Assembly: GCA_025345505.1 (NCBI GenBank)
Contig: JANVCC010000030.1
Span: 14,887,065 to 14,951,064 of the forward strand
From: Todiramphus chloris collaris
Taxonomy: Eukaryota > Chordata > Aves > Coraciiformes > Alcedinidae
Direction: 5' to 3'
Length of the DNA: 64,000 nt
Notes under the pieces: generated by a model
What the model was told of the DNA's origin: nothing
What the model saw: only the letters and a program-made list of their open reading frames with translations
Database searches by the model: none
In this document: positions 23,661 to 35,720 of the stretch, piece by piece
How the letters are laid out: each line of letters begins with the position of its first letter
How positions within the stretch are numbered: position 1 is the first letter of the stretch
Position numbers and translations under genes: made by a program

Positions 23661-26600
23661 TATGTGTGCAAGGGCAGCATCACCTTCGGGGATGTTGCTG
23701 GGTGCTGACCTGTCTTGTTCCGTTTTTCCTGTCTCTACCATGCAACGGTCTCATTTCCTTTTGCAGTTTGTTCTTTATGGGTATCTTGACCATTTAGACC
23801 CCCCAGCCAAAGAGCAACCAACATGAACACCTTGGAGGCACCCAGCCAGCAGCAATTGCAGGAGGGGCAAGCTGGCCACTTCTCCTTGCCCCTGTGGCAG
23901 GGCTGCAGCGGGGAGCCATGGGCAGGACTTAGCTCCCTCCTTCCCCTTGCTGCAGTTTGTGGCTGCTCCCAGCTCTGCTGGCCTTCCCAGTCGGCTCTGG
24001 GCTGCTGAGCTGGGGCTGGAAGGCCGGAGAAGGGTGTGCCACGCTTGCTGTGCCAGAGCTGTTTGCTGGCAGGCAGGCTGTGGCTGGGGCGGCTGTCTTG
24101 CTGCTGGCCAGCCCGCAGTGACTTGCTAGTACTGGTGACTAGTAGTTGCTTTTTAATTTGGGTCCCTGTCTCTCCTTTCTGTTTTTAGGGAAGGGCAAGG
24201 GCTACTTTTTGTCCCTGCTTGCTTTTTCTTCTTTGGCTTGTTCTCTAATAGCTATTGCAGCTTCCCTGCTGCCTGCGGTGACTACAAATTTGAGCTGAAT
24301 TAATCCCAGACAGAGACTCAGGCTGAAGCATACTTTCCTTCCAAAATGTTCAGTCTGAAAAGACCTGAAAGCAAGACAGCCTTGCCACCTACCTTCCTCG
24401 TGCTTGTCTCATCCTGGGCAAAGGTTTGTTCTCTCCTTTCAAGCAGGACTGAGAAGCCCTTGGTGCTATGCTGGGCACTGACCAGGCAGACATTGATGGG
24501 CAAGTCTGTCTGCCAAACCTCAGCGAGCAGACAAACACAAAGTAGCAGTGTGGCTGGCACTGACAGGTCGTGCTTGCCGGCCTGGAAGCAGCCCTTGGTT
24601 GCAGCAGAGGTGTTGCTGCTCCTTCCTTCCCCAGCTGGCCCAGGCTGCTGGCCCTGCTCAAGACCCTCAGCCTGTCCTTGTGCAACCCTGTGCTGGCCAT
24701 GTCTCACCCTGTTCAATTATCCCTCTTCACGTCTCCTAGACGCATTGAGATTTCTGCTTTGGTTTCTCCCTGTTTCCTTTCCCAAGGACTCTTATTTCAT
24801 GGCGTCCTGCCCTTTTGTTCTGAGGTTTGTTTTTGCTCTACCAGGCTGAGGTCAGCATCTGTTCTCATAGCCCTTGCCCAAGGGGACTTTTTGATACCCT
24901 AGACCTTCTCTGATAAGAGCTGAGTGTTATATCCTAAAGCAGCCACTCCTCCTAAATCAAACATAAGGAAACCAACTGTCTGCCTCTTCATCTCTGGGTC
25001 TATGCATGCAGGTATTGCCCATAAAGAAACTGGTACAGCTACCTTATGGTGTGAACCACAGCAGGAGCCCACCTTCCTTAAGGAGCCTCCTGGTTGGTGT
25101 TCCTGGCAAGAGCTCTGAATTTGGATGCTGTTTCTTTCTTCATCTAAGACTAACAGTGAGGTCCTTCCAACTCATGCCTGTGACAGGTAAAATCTTCTGA
25201 GCTGTTTATCTGTGGGATTTTCTTTTTCTTTTGTTTTGTTTTTTTAACCTGTGGAGCACCCTGTGATGCCACATTTCAAAGGAGGCTGAAGAGAGAGCAT
25301 AAAACACAGAAAGCCTCTGCATCCCCAGACGTAGTGCTGTGCCATGCAACAAGTTTTCTCTTTGGATTTCACAGATAATTACTAGTCCTGTCAAGGGCCA
25401 GTCATTTTAGTAGCGTAAAAATCACTATAGTTTTATTTCAAGCTTGAGAAACCACTTTGTCAGACTGGGCAAATTTTACCAAGCCAGTATGCGGGCTGTG
25501 GGCACAGCTGGAGTTAAACAGAAAGAGCCCAGTTCCAGAAATACTAGATTTTCTCTTACTTGGTTAGAAACAGGAAAACAAAGTAAACAAGAGAAGGAAG
25601 GGCTGGGGAAGTGGGGAGAAGGGAAAGGGGAGAAAACTTCCTCCTTTCTGACAAATCTGTTTTCACCCCCTCCTTCCAAAGAGAGGCTTTCTGCCATATG
25701 GAGTTTCAAATGTTTGTTTGCTCTGCCTACTTGCTTATTTACTGCTCTGAGAGTCTGTGCTGTCTTTACTGGCATGCTCACTCTTTCAGGGAGTGTATGA
25801 CGGAGTGCAAGGCTGTTTACCTATTTCTACTAGCACTTATTTAGCAGGGAAATTGGTTTCTGATCCAGGTTTTGCCAGGAATTCTCATGCTTAGAAACTG
25901 TAGCTGAAGCATGGTGGTGGTGGGGACCTTAAGGAAGAGTTTCTTTTGCCTCTCCTAAGCATAACTTTTGTTATATGCTTTTTCTATTACTGGTGTATTT
26001 GACTCATGGAAGAGAGGAAGCTTTTTATTCCTGAGTTTTTCCAGGTAGAGAAACAAAGGACTGAGGAGAGGAGAGGATGGAGGAAGAAGGGAAGGCAAAT
26101 GTTTAGCAAAAGGCTATGCAGAGCACCTCTGGGAGAACCAAGAATCTTCTGGGTCTCTTGTACCTGCGCTGTGAACATCTGCCATCCTCACATGTCCCCT
26201 CCACCAGCTTTTCTCTTCTTTCACAGCTGCTGGGCCTGGAGAGTCTTGGGGAGGCAAAAGATGGGCCTGATCTTTGCCATCAGCTCTGGACTAGCCAGAC
26301 TGAAAGCTTGCATTCCTAGACAAGTTGACTACTGTTCTTTATGGTCCCTTACTAAGTTTCATGCTTCTTTTAGCACCTCTCCATAGGGCTGTAATCATCT
26401 CTCAAGGGCCATGAGGTGAATTCATATTTCCTTTATCCTCTTAAATTCAGTGTTGGGAAGGACCACCATTGCTGCCGAAGCCTATTGTAGAACAACTGTA
26501 AACAGCATTCTCTGAACCAGCTTCAGGCTGGTATATGACTTAACACTGACAAGTCTGCTCTGGGCTGTAAGAGACCTCAAGTGCCCTGAGGGATCTGAGC

Positions 26601-26789
26601 TTGAAAGCTGCATATAGTCCTGTTTCATAGTGCAGGTCTGCTTCATTACTTTTGGGAATTTCAGCAGCACTTTGCTATGTCTTTATTGTTTAATCCTGGA
26701 TCCCATTCTTCCTTCAGAATGATCTGTCGCCCATTGTTTTCTCTGTTTTTCCAGGTTAGGGAGAGTGAATGCTACTTCATTTTATTAAA
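23661..26789. other. Non-coding DNA, GC-richer in its first part
   Basis: From about 23790 to 24130 and again 24540-24720 the sequence is GC-rich but poor in CpG. A 167-codon open frame (24346-24849, plus) reflects this composition and has no recognisable domain. No repeat was called. Confidence 0.45.
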
Positions 26790-26915
26790 ATCAGAAAGGA
26801 TGCTGTTGGCCATTTTGCCCAACATCCTGGACAGTATTGCCCATGGGACTCACTGCTTGCTCGCTGGATTGGGTCAACAATATGCCTTTGACCCAGGACT
26901 TTTCCAGGCAGTAAT
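26790..26915 (-). repeat. Possible CR1 LINE fragment, minus strand
   Basis: The reverse complement of the CR1 3' coding region is suggested by 'AAGGATGCTGTTGGCCATTT' and, about 75 bases on, 'GTCAACAATATGCCTTTGAC' then CCAGGACTTTTCCAGGCAG. These recall the CR1 antisense motifs GGATGCCATTGGCCTTCTTGG and GTCCACCAGCACCCCCAGGTCC. Both motifs are in the expected order and spacing but much mutated. Confidence 0.33.
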
Positions 26916-29039
26916 CTGAGTGCTACTGATGCTTACTGAGAAACGTTATCCTGCAGAAGAATTATTTCTATATATTTCAGGTTTATCATTTAAGGATCCT
27001 AAAACTCAGATCTTTCTTAACTGTCTTTCAAGGAGGCAATGACTGCTTGCTATGTGCTGGAAAGTGTCCTTTATATTTGATATTAACTAATGGGGCTGAA
27101 ATTGCTCTTGGCTCTTGATTTTCCTAAGTGTTCCCCTTTGGGGGCTGGATTCCTTCCCAGCAAGTGGCAGCAGCCACCAGCAAAGGTGAGATTGACATTG
27201 ATGCAAACTCTCCCTGCAGCAACCCGTGCAACTGTGCCAGCACTGACTCCCTTTGTTTAGATCATTTGTTGAAGGTGAACTCCTTGAGCATACAGAACAC
27301 AGCATGTTTTCCCGAGTACAAGCAAGGACCCCAGAGATGTGCTGCAGGAAAAGATCTCAGGGTAAAACTATGTCAGGCACTGCATAGGCTTCAAGATGCT
27401 GCTTCCAGCAGCTCTTGGCTACTTGGTTCCAGCTTCCACTTTTCTGAAAGAGTCTTTTGGCCCCACTGTACCAGGGGAAGGATTATTGTTGTTTACAGCT
27501 TAGAAATGAGGGAGAACTGGGATACTTGGCTCCCTATGCCTTGTTTTTTCTGTCTATAGAGTGCAAGACACAATATTTTTCCCTTCTTCAGAGGGATATT
27601 TGCAAGCTAATGGACAGAAAGTGCTCAGAAACTCCCCACCTCAGTGGTTGGGACACACTGGCAATCCGCCCAATAGCTTTTATATTCGCCTTACCTAAGC
27701 AACAGTGGGCGATAAATGGTATAATCACGTTGTCTCTAATGTGCTGGCTGCTCCCTGGTGCTGTGTGGTCTGTGTATCTGCAGGGAGTGCTCCTATTTTA
27801 CTATGTGTTGGGAGCCTTCTCCTGCCTTTGTTTCGGGTTGCACAGAAGCTGCCTGTGCCTTTGCTGGCAGAACTGCCTTTTAGCCGAGTGAGAGGGTTCC
27901 TGTGTTCCAGCATTGCCATCAGCTCAAATGAAGTATGGGTAACAGGCCACGGTGCCTGCAGGCTCTCAAAGGTCAGCATGCATCTGCAAGCACCAGGCTG
28001 GGACAGCGCCTGCTACCTCCAACCTCCTGCATTAATTACAAATGTTGACATTTTTTATGGCATTGCAATTATGCTCTCTGCTGGCTCTGGATGTTCAGAG
28101 CTAACCCTCTGTCCTGACAGCAAGGCATTTCTCTGGATATTTATGCCGTGAGACTGGGAGCAGAATGCAACCCTGAAGGCTTTCAGCAGTGTTAACTCGC
28201 CCTTCTTGCTAGTATATGAGAAACCTGCCACGCTGTCTCTTCTTTGATATCTTCCCTGGATTTGTGCTGCTTCAAGGCTTCTCTGATCTCTGCCGCTAAA
28301 TGGCACAACCTAGAAAAGAAATGTGGAAGTGAACTTAGCAGAAAAGGGTCTCTGCGTTTTAAAACCAGAGTGATCTTTGGGAAAGGAATTACTCGGATCT
28401 TTGATGCTGCAAAAGGCCAGGCGACTGGGGCATATAGGAGAAATCCAATTGTTCAAATAGTGGGAACACTGAGAGAAAAACTTTAGTGTCAATCTCAGGT
28501 TAATTGGAAAACATCCAAAGGACTTTGTTTTGCTTAATTTTGAGGTTAGAAGTTCCCTAGGGTTCTGTGAAAAGAATGCAACACTGACAACTCCTTTGAA
28601 ATGAGCAGGAGTAGGCTGTAAAGCAAAGAAGTTGTTCGAGGGGATGTGACCTTCTCATGGATGGATGGATGGGGCAGCAGGAAAGCAAAGATGAGAGAAC
28701 ACGCTGTTCAGCTGCTCTTGCTTCAAAAGAAGTCTGTGGTGTGGCATAAGTTGACAGGTATGAAGACACCGCTTCGAAGACAGGTTCATCCTCTGTTCTT
28801 CCTGACATCCAACATCAAACACAAGATTGCCCAGGTCCAAGCACTCCCCGGATGCACCCAGAGACTGTAGGGAGCACCAGACACACCAGGTGTGTTGTGA
28901 CTCCGCAGGTCTATTAGAAATGCCAACAGCAGCATTAATGGCAAACCTTGCATTGCTCTGCAACAAAAGCCCAGCTTCTTGGATTAACTGTTAAGGCCAC
29001 CCCTTTATTTTGTTATCTTTTGTTTTCCCTTTCTGCTTA
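26916..29039. other. Non-coding DNA
   Basis: Contains a 25-base stretch (27161-27185) bounded by TTCCTTCCCAG and GTGAGA, treated under findings as a doubtful micro-exon. AT-rich sequence at about 28031-28080 resembles conserved non-coding DNA but is unproven. A short (GGAT) run lies at about 28659-28672. No gene is recognised. Confidence 0.45.
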
Positions 29040-29140
29040 AACATAAAGTCTTTCAGGGCAGGGAGTGTCTTAGCTTACATTATACAGTATCCTGTAGAAC
29101 GGGAACCTGCCCGTGGTACTGAGGCCTCTTGGCAGTGCTG
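29040..29140 (+). repeat. SINE/LINE 3' tail (MIR3/L2-type), well preserved
   Basis: The motif series 'TAAAGTCTTTCAGGGCAGGG' then AGTGTCTT, 'ACAGTATCCTGTAGAACGGG', and 'TACTGAGGCCTCTTGGCAGT' lines up with the bird/turtle repeat end (TGTAAGCTCTTTGGGGCAGGGACTGTCTT ... ACAGCACCTAGCACAATGGG ... GGGGCTCCTAGGCACTA). It is the clearest copy of this family in the window. Confidence 0.55.
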
Positions 29141-31689
29141 ATTGTAACCTCTGTGTATGTGAAGGTGGGGGGACTTGCTCGGCGAGTCAGGAGCTCACAG
29201 AGCCAGTTCAGCTCAGGGAGTCACACAAGGAACCTTTGGGGTTCTGTGCAGTGAGGGGGGAGTGATGCAGCAACCATGCTGTTCTTCTTCCTGTGCCTCA
29301 TGCCTGGGTAATTCCACATAAGCACTTCTCTACACAATCTGCTGTAGGGCAGCATGAGGAGACCGAGAATTTCCATCATACTGGCTAAGAGGAGCTCTTT
29401 AGCCAGGGAATTACTAGTTGGAGGACCCTATTAAGAGAGGAGGCAGATTCACTTTCCTAACCTCCTTTTGGAGAAAACGGAACTCTCCAGGGTTGTGAGA
29501 CTTGTTCCCACTGTAGCATTTCAAACCTTTGGAGAGCATGAAGATTGGTAATCATGTTCAGGGGTGTTTAACTGCACCCCTGGGTTCAAGAGAGAGATGG
29601 TGAGGGGATGGGAGTGGGGTCCATGATAGTCAAGAGGCAAGGGCCAGAGTAGCTTGAAAGTGAGCACACTGCCAGGCTGGGAGCATGACCTCCAGCAGCC
29701 CTCTTGGAAGAGGGAATCTGGCCACCACTCTGAGGACAGTCCTGCAGGCTGCTTATGAAGAGCAGAAGTTTCTCATCTGTTTTGGCCTGTGTGTCTGTTC
29801 TGCTGACTGAAAAATCACTTCTGTTGACTGAAGAACTCTTCCCTTCCCTCTAGCAATTTGGGTCACAGAATAAGAAAAGTGGGTTTCAGATCTCTTTTGG
29901 TTTTCTTCCCCACTTTGAAGCACTGTGTCAAAGACTGAGACTGGCTGTTCTAGTTTGATCAATTTTGTAAGTCACGCCACCAAAATCTATATGGTTACCC
30001 TTCCACCAAAATGTGGGACCTTTGTTCTACCTCCAGCAAGGCACCCAGTCTTGAGCTGGAGATATTTAGGGAAACAATCTGTCACTTCACTTCTGTTGGA
30101 CCTTCCCACCCAAACCCAAGGTAATGATTCAGGTTTTGTTTTCCTTCTGAATTTGGCTGTCTGGCTCAGGTTCTAGCTTTCACTTTTTGCTCTGCATTTT
30201 ACCCGTGTCTTTAAGCACACTGTAGTAACAAATAATTTTCCCAACTGAGAGAAGCAGATAGTACCTATAGACTGTCATGAAGTTGTTCACTGACGTTCTA
30301 TTTTTACTCCTGTGATGCTTGGAAGGCTCTGAGAAGAGTCATCAGTGTTGTATAATGGTCACAGTGCACTCCAAGAGTCAACAAAATGTTGTAAAAAGGC
30401 CAAAAGCCAACACCCATGCGGACTAGCCCCTTCTATCCAACAATAAAGCAACCATCTGAAGAACTTTAACCTCATACCGACTGCTGTCATCATTGCTTTC
30501 TTCTGTGTCAGCATCACCCAGCTCTTTCAGTTTACATTCATTGTAATTGGAAGACCACATAAAATATAGAAGAGAATTTTGGGGGTGCGGAGTTCTAACA
30601 CTATATGTATAGACTGGGCATTGTATTTATCATCATAGACTGGGTACATTTTAATGTTAATATGAAGTAGTATCACTCCTTTAGGAAGATACTCCTGTGA
30701 ACTGATTCCTAATGGAAATGAACTGTCATTTACACACAAGAAAAGCATATTTGGAAACTTTGCTTTGTATTTCAACGCTGCAATGTGCCGGCTCTGAGCT
30801 TCCTGATTCGTGAGACTTATTTCTTGTGGTAATCGTGAAGTAGATGGGCCACTTGGGCAGTCTAGGTGGCCCAAAACAATACAGAAGGAAGGTGTTCATA
30901 CCACCTGATGGAAGCATAGCCCAGAGGCAACCAAAATCAGTGTAAACTGCAGTTTCGGCCAGAGCTTGGAGTGATGCCCTTTGACAAGATGTGTTGAAAA
31001 CTTCCATTAAATAAATGTCCATGACCAGTTTTACAAAGGATGCAAGATTGAGACATGAGCAAAAGCCAAGCACGTTTTCTGTGCCTTGGAAATGAACTGC
31101 CTTCAGTGAGCCCTCCTAGGAAGTTTAGGCTGTTTACCATGTAGAAGTTAGCATGGCTTTGTGTTTGTACATCAGTAGCTAGCAACCAGTCCAGCTGTAC
31201 CAGTGTGGCTGTGTTAAACTGCTGTTTGCCTCAAACCTGGGTCAGGTCAACTAATGTTCATCACCACTCTCTTGGACTGTGTGTCGTCTTGCTCTCAGGC
31301 CATGTGCCACTTTTAGTTCCTTGTTAAATGCAAGTTGAGGCTTCCTCCTCACTGGTTTACCTGGTTGTGCACAAAAAAGATAAATGGCTGTGAGACTTAA
31401 AAAGCTAGGTGAGTGGTTAAACTACTGGTTTAGTTTTTCTGGTTGCTTTCTCTTGTATAAATTATATCCCAGTTGGTTTAAGTTTGGTTCTGGCGTTATT
31501 AGAGTTCCCCAAAGTGGCATGCAGGTTTGTATGGTACTCTGGACAGGCTTTCAGAGGTTCAGGAATACATAAATGTGTTAGAAACTCCTTTTTTCTGTTG
31601 CCTGAGTCTTTTGTAGAACTCCTGAATAACCTTAGCTGGAGCATCCAACCTTTCTGAACTTGGAGAACAGCACCAGCCTCCTCTGAGCT
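29141..31689. other. Non-coding DNA; overlapping minus-strand open frames at 30.5-31.2 kb
   Basis: Between 30527 and 31185 three minus-strand frames of 82-115 codons overlap end to end, in the pattern expected of a decayed retrocopy with frameshifts. However, I recognise no protein in them, and frames this long occur by chance. The rest shows nothing. Confidence 0.4.
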
Positions 31690-31812
31690 GGGTGGTGTGA
31701 GGTGAGATTCAGCTAATATTTGTAGAAGAGTAAGAGTTCTTTAAAGGCATGACAGTCTTAGCTCATATTTGCAGAACTCTTTGAGGTCTTGGGATAGATG
31801 CTGCTACCAAAG
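31690..31812 (+). repeat. MIR/CORE-SINE tail fragment
   Basis: 'TTTGCAGAACTCTTTGAGGT' then CTTGGGATAGATGCTGCTACC corresponds to the MIR tail TTTGTAAAGCACTTTGAGATCCTTGGATGAAAGGTGCTA. The part upstream of 31764 (ATTCAGCTAATATTTGTAGAAGAG) fits the segment before it less well. Confidence 0.45.
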
Positions 31813-32030
31813 GGTGAAGTGGTATTCACATGCTCTGTCATGTCTGTGTTGTTTACAAATAGACTAGAATGATGTTTTGAAGGTCAGAGACCTTGAGAAC
31901 AATAGTGGGTTTGAAGAACTCATTTATTTTTACCAAGTTCAGATGCCTGGCATACACTAGCATTTCATTTATATAAAAGATCTGATCAAACATTTTGGTT
32001 GTTTAAAGGGGTTGTTTTGCTTGTTTTCAG
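31813..32030. other. Non-coding DNA upstream of the exon-like block
   Basis: Ends in a T-rich polypyrimidine stretch (TTGTTTTGCTTGTTTTCAG) that forms the acceptor of the following block. Otherwise unremarkable. Confidence 0.4.
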
Positions 32031-32238
32031 GCTGTTGAAATGACAGATGGTAAAAACAAGCAAGAGCTCCAGATGGGGCAACTGGAAGAGAAAGATGACA
32101 AGGATGCTAAGAGGAATGAATGCTTCAGGTTCTCACTTGATTGGGAGTCCCATGCCCTCACCTGTGACTTCCAAACCCACTCCCTGTGCAAGCCCTTGTG
32201 CAAAGCAGCATCCCATGAGGAAGTTCTTTATTACCAGG
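32031..32238 (+). other. Candidate internal coding exon, unrecognised product
   Basis: A 208-base block is open from end to end in one frame. It has a good acceptor on the left (GTTTTGCTTGTTTTCAG|GC, AG at 32029-32030) and a good donor on the right (ACCAGG|GTAAGA, GT at 32239-32240). Read this way it encodes about 69 residues: a charged N-terminal half rich in K, E, D and Q (starting AVEMTDGKNKQELQ) and a C-terminal half with four cysteines (around DWESHALTC, CDF, LCKPLC). It ends in phase 1. I do not recognise the protein. No neighbouring exon could be paired with it, so it may be chance or part of a lineage-specific transcript. Confidence 0.22.
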
Positions 32239-35164
32239 GTAAGAAAAGCCAGTAACAGTTTATTTTCAGCGTTCACTAGTCCTTCCATGCTGAAAATTGT
32301 GTGGGAGATGGAGTCTCATCTAGAATACTGTTTTTGTAAGGCCAAGAAAATCATAAGCACTCTGCTTTAATGACCCCGAATTTGAATTGGAGTTTCATGA
32401 CTTACATTAATAGGGTGAAGAAGAGCTCAAGTACTTTGATCTCATTCACTGGCATTCATGCTGTGATTTGTACCAGGAGATGAATCCCTGTCTCCCTAAC
32501 CTCTAGTGAGGATACAAGCTAAATCTATATTTGAGTAATGGTGGAAGACAAAGGATGTAATAAATGCTGTAAAATCCCTGGTCATTGATGGAGAAGTAAG
32601 AGCTGGTGAAAAGGGATCTCTCTAATCAGACAGCTCATTTAATACAAAAAAATTGTCTCAATTCCTCTAGTCTACAGCCAGCTTTCTTGAAGACAAAGGG
32701 AGGAGGCATAATTTGTACTGGCAAAGCCTAACCCTGACTTAAAATCAGAGTAAACAGTTGGCGCAAATGGCAGCTTTTGTTTGTTTACACTTGAAGCTGT
32801 GCTAGTCACTGAGGGCTGGAGTTGCAGCAAATTCCTAACGTATGTTCCTGTCTAGTTTGTTATACTGGTACCGGTTTACTCTCTAATGCTTAGGAAGCAG
32901 AGCACAGTAGAGGAGACTGAAATTACCTTGCTGTGACCAACTGCAACACCTTCTTTGGTGGTAAATGTAACGTGGGAATGTGCAAGGATGGTATTAGGGT
33001 ACGCCAGGTCAGACACTGCCATTTATAGTGTCAATCGTTTATTGTAAGGGCTCAAGTCTAAGCACTGAGCTCCTGCTGCCTTCACTGAGACGCCTCGCAA
33101 GGCTGTGTCTTTAGTTTCTGTACTAATCTAGGGGATGGGCAGAGAGGCTTTCTAGAAGGAAAAAGGTAGCATTGAAATCCACTAATCTGTGATACATTGT
33201 GGACGTGGTATTTAGTTCTGCGTTGGAGACTTCTGTTCCAAAACACCACCTCAGGAGAGCTGTACTCATCAGCAGAGATACTTATAAGCTGCCATCAGTG
33301 GCTATCCATGAGTTATTGCACCCAAAAGACAAAGTTGGGGGGGGAGGGGGGCAGAAATAATTATTCCTGAATTTGACAGTTAAGAACATGTGATGTATAG
33401 AGGAATGGAGTTAAACTCATGGGATTATTACTGTCTAATTAATGGCTCTGTTTCTGTGCCTTAGCTTGCACTGTGCTGTGAGCAGTAATACTCTAACAGG
33501 CAAGTTCTCCGTGCTTTGGTTTGGATCTTTCCAGTTCAGGCCTGCTACATACTCCCAAAAACTAATCTGGGGATTTCAGCCACATATTATTCTACCTGTA
33601 TGAGTACAATAGCATGAATGTATGAAATCAAACATATAAGCACACTCATAACTCAGCCTTCATTTTAGAGGTTAATATTCAGATGCTTAAAACCCAAAGT
33701 GTAATGATTATGTGAGAGACATTATTTACTGGCTTTGAAACCAAAGCATATCAGAGGTGCTTTGGGAGCTAAAGGTTTAGACAGTAGCTTGCAGAACTGC
33801 ATACTACTTGCCATTAGAAAAAAATATCTGGCTTTGTTAATTATGGTCCTTCCTGTCTAATCCTTTTACTCTGCATTTCTCTGTGGAAAGCAGCTTTATC
33901 TCCGCTGAGCAAAGATGATCAATACAGTCAAATCAGAGCTTTGCAGGAGGAATGTTAAGGAGGCTGAAACTGTCTAAAATAATTCTGGTTCTGCATTTTG
34001 CTACTGACATGAAAAGCCACTCATATTGAAGCTTGCAGGCTTTCTAGGCAGAGAAACATGTGAGGTCTGGGTCCTTCATACAAATCTTACACCTCATCTC
34101 TCTGGAGAGACTAACAGTAGCTCCACACTTTTCCCCCTCCAGCTCTGTCTTTTGTGTCAGCTGTTGATACTAAAGCTTCATACAGAATCAGCTAGATTTA
34201 TATATATATTTTTTTTTTTTTCCCTTCTTTGTTTAACACTGCTCTAAATTTGATGTAACATCAGGAAAGCTGCTGAAATAACATGTGTGCAACAAGGAAT
34301 CCACTTAAACATTTATCTTCTATAAACCAACAGATGATTGTAGTAACCCAAAAGGGACCCTATGCTTCCACTTCATATTCTATTGCAACATCTCAAGATC
34401 TTTGACAGCAGTTTGGTAGTTTCAACATTTTGGTTACTGAGATGTTTCGCGGTCACAGCGGGTAGGTCTTCCCTTGGGATGAATCCCATGACAGAATGTC
34501 ATGGCTGCCTTTTTTGCCACCTGCATGAGACATACCAGGACACAGTTTTTATTTTATGTGTGTGTATATATATATATATTTTTAATATTTTATTTTTAAC
34601 CAAATAGAGCTGGCAGATGGGCTAGCTGAGTAATTTTCACTTGGTTACTGTGCAATACAGGATGTAAAACAAACTAATCTTAATGGCTTTCTGTGAAGGC
34701 ACCACCTACACTTTTCATATTGATCTGATGATCTGGAAACGAAGCAGAAGTTGTTATATTTTAGCTGTGGTCTTTTATTGTCAGATTGATTTTGCTGTTC
34801 TTTTGCAATATTCCCTTATTTTATCCAGGAATGTTTGACCAAGCTGTAGAAGGTCCATGTCATCAAGACTACAGAGATAATTTCTCAAGCTTCTGAATTT
34901 TGATGGAGGTCATGAAGGTACATGTGGTGTCTGGCTGTGGTGATGGTGTGGATGATGAGCTGTCAGAAAGAAGACATGGGAGGTCTGGGAGCAGTACAGC
35001 ACAGTGGTGTATGTGATGTGTGTGGACATAAGACAAATGCTGAAGTATCTGGATTATGTTGGCCCTGGTTCTAGGGTCACTTCACATGGAGCTGGAATGT
35101 GGCTTAGCACCTCTAGAAGTTGGTGTCTATTTAGAATGCAGACCTGTTTCCAATAATACTCTCT
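32239..35164. other. Non-coding DNA
   Basis: Holds a G-rich run at 33337-33351 and a TG/TA dinucleotide stretch at about 34557-34580. A T-run lies at about 34210-34221. No gene is recognised. Weak MIR-tail resemblance near 33755-33790 and 34385-34420 was not called. Confidence 0.45.
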
Positions 35165-35245
35165 CTGAAGTGATTGCTAGATAAGTCAATTTTCTCATTC
35201 CTCTTAGAATGGGAACTATTAATTACATGAATTATAGGCACAGAG
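35165..35245 (+). repeat. Possible MIR core fragment
   Basis: 'GTCAATTTTCTCATTCCTCT' then TAGAATGGGAACTATTAATTAC resembles the MIR core (CTCAGTTTCCCCATCTGTAAAATGGGGATAATAATTAC) with a deletion. Weak taken alone; its location next to two better copies adds a little support. Confidence 0.25.
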
Positions 35246-35407
35246 CAAAGATGATCAAAGCAGGTGGTGCAATGTGATACTGAGATGCACAGTTTTGTTT
35301 AACACTGATGATGCCTGTTCACGGTTTGTGAAATTCTTTGAAGATGGGTGATACGTAACGTTTCTAATTGATTATATTAGCAAGAATGTTATCTGGAGGG
35401 AATTCGA
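35246..35407. other. Non-coding spacer between MIR relics
   Basis: No feature seen. Confidence 0.4.
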
Positions 35408-35585
35408 TAGGGATTCAGGATATCTGGCTTTGTTCCTTGGTGTTTCATTGGCCAGCTGAGCAAGTTAATTCCTTTTCCTGTGCCTTAGTTATTCTACTGT
35501 TAAAATGCAGATAATCACCCATAAAACTGAGATAATTACACTGTCCTTTTTGAAAAGTACTTGGAGACATCCTGATTACAAATTC
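35408..35585 (+). repeat. MIR/CORE-SINE relic
   Basis: Recognisable in order: GGGATTCAGGATATCTGG (end of the tRNA-like head), TGAGCAAGTTAATTCCTTTTC and 'TGTGCCTTAGTTATTCTACT' (core, cf. CAAGTCACTTAACCTCTCTGTGCCTCAGTTTCCCCATCT), TTAAAATGCAGATAATCACC (cf. GTAAAATGGGGATAATA), and a tail-like TTTTGAAAAGTACTTGGAGAC. The order and spacing fit MIR well even though the sequence has drifted. Confidence 0.58.
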
Positions 35586-35604
35586 TGGATGCATTTTTGA
35601 AGTT

Positions 35605-35720
35605 ATTACTATTTCCTCTGTTTATACAAGATAATGAGACTAGCTGACATGTCAACATCAGTGAATCTGTGATTTGCTCAGGGCAGGCAGGGGAACATGG
35701 GAACTTGAATCATTACTGAT
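35605..35720 (-). repeat. Probable MIR fragment, minus strand
   Basis: 'AAGATAATGAGACTAGCTGA' and later 'TGATTTGCTCAGGGCAGGCA' then GGGGAACATGGGAACTTGAAT resemble the reverse complement of MIR (ACAGATGAGGAAACTGAGGC ... GACTTGCCCAAGGTCA ... GGGACTTGAACCC). It is in opposite orientation to, and only 20 bases from, the copy at 35408-35585. Confidence 0.36.

Noticed and set aside
23148-23741. 197-codon minus-strand frame with S-I-H-P repeats
   Set aside because: The frame is kept open by the (GATG)17 microsatellite, which has no stop in any frame, and it starts and ends in unrelated sequence.
24346-24849. 167-codon plus-strand frame in GC-rich DNA
   Set aside because: High GC lowers stop density; the peptide is L, S, P and C rich without motif, and two other frames are open in the same place.
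25130-25175. AGGTCCTTCCAACTCA motif resembling the CR1 3' end
   Set aside because: The flanking 200 bases do not follow CR1 order, so a single short motif was judged insufficient.
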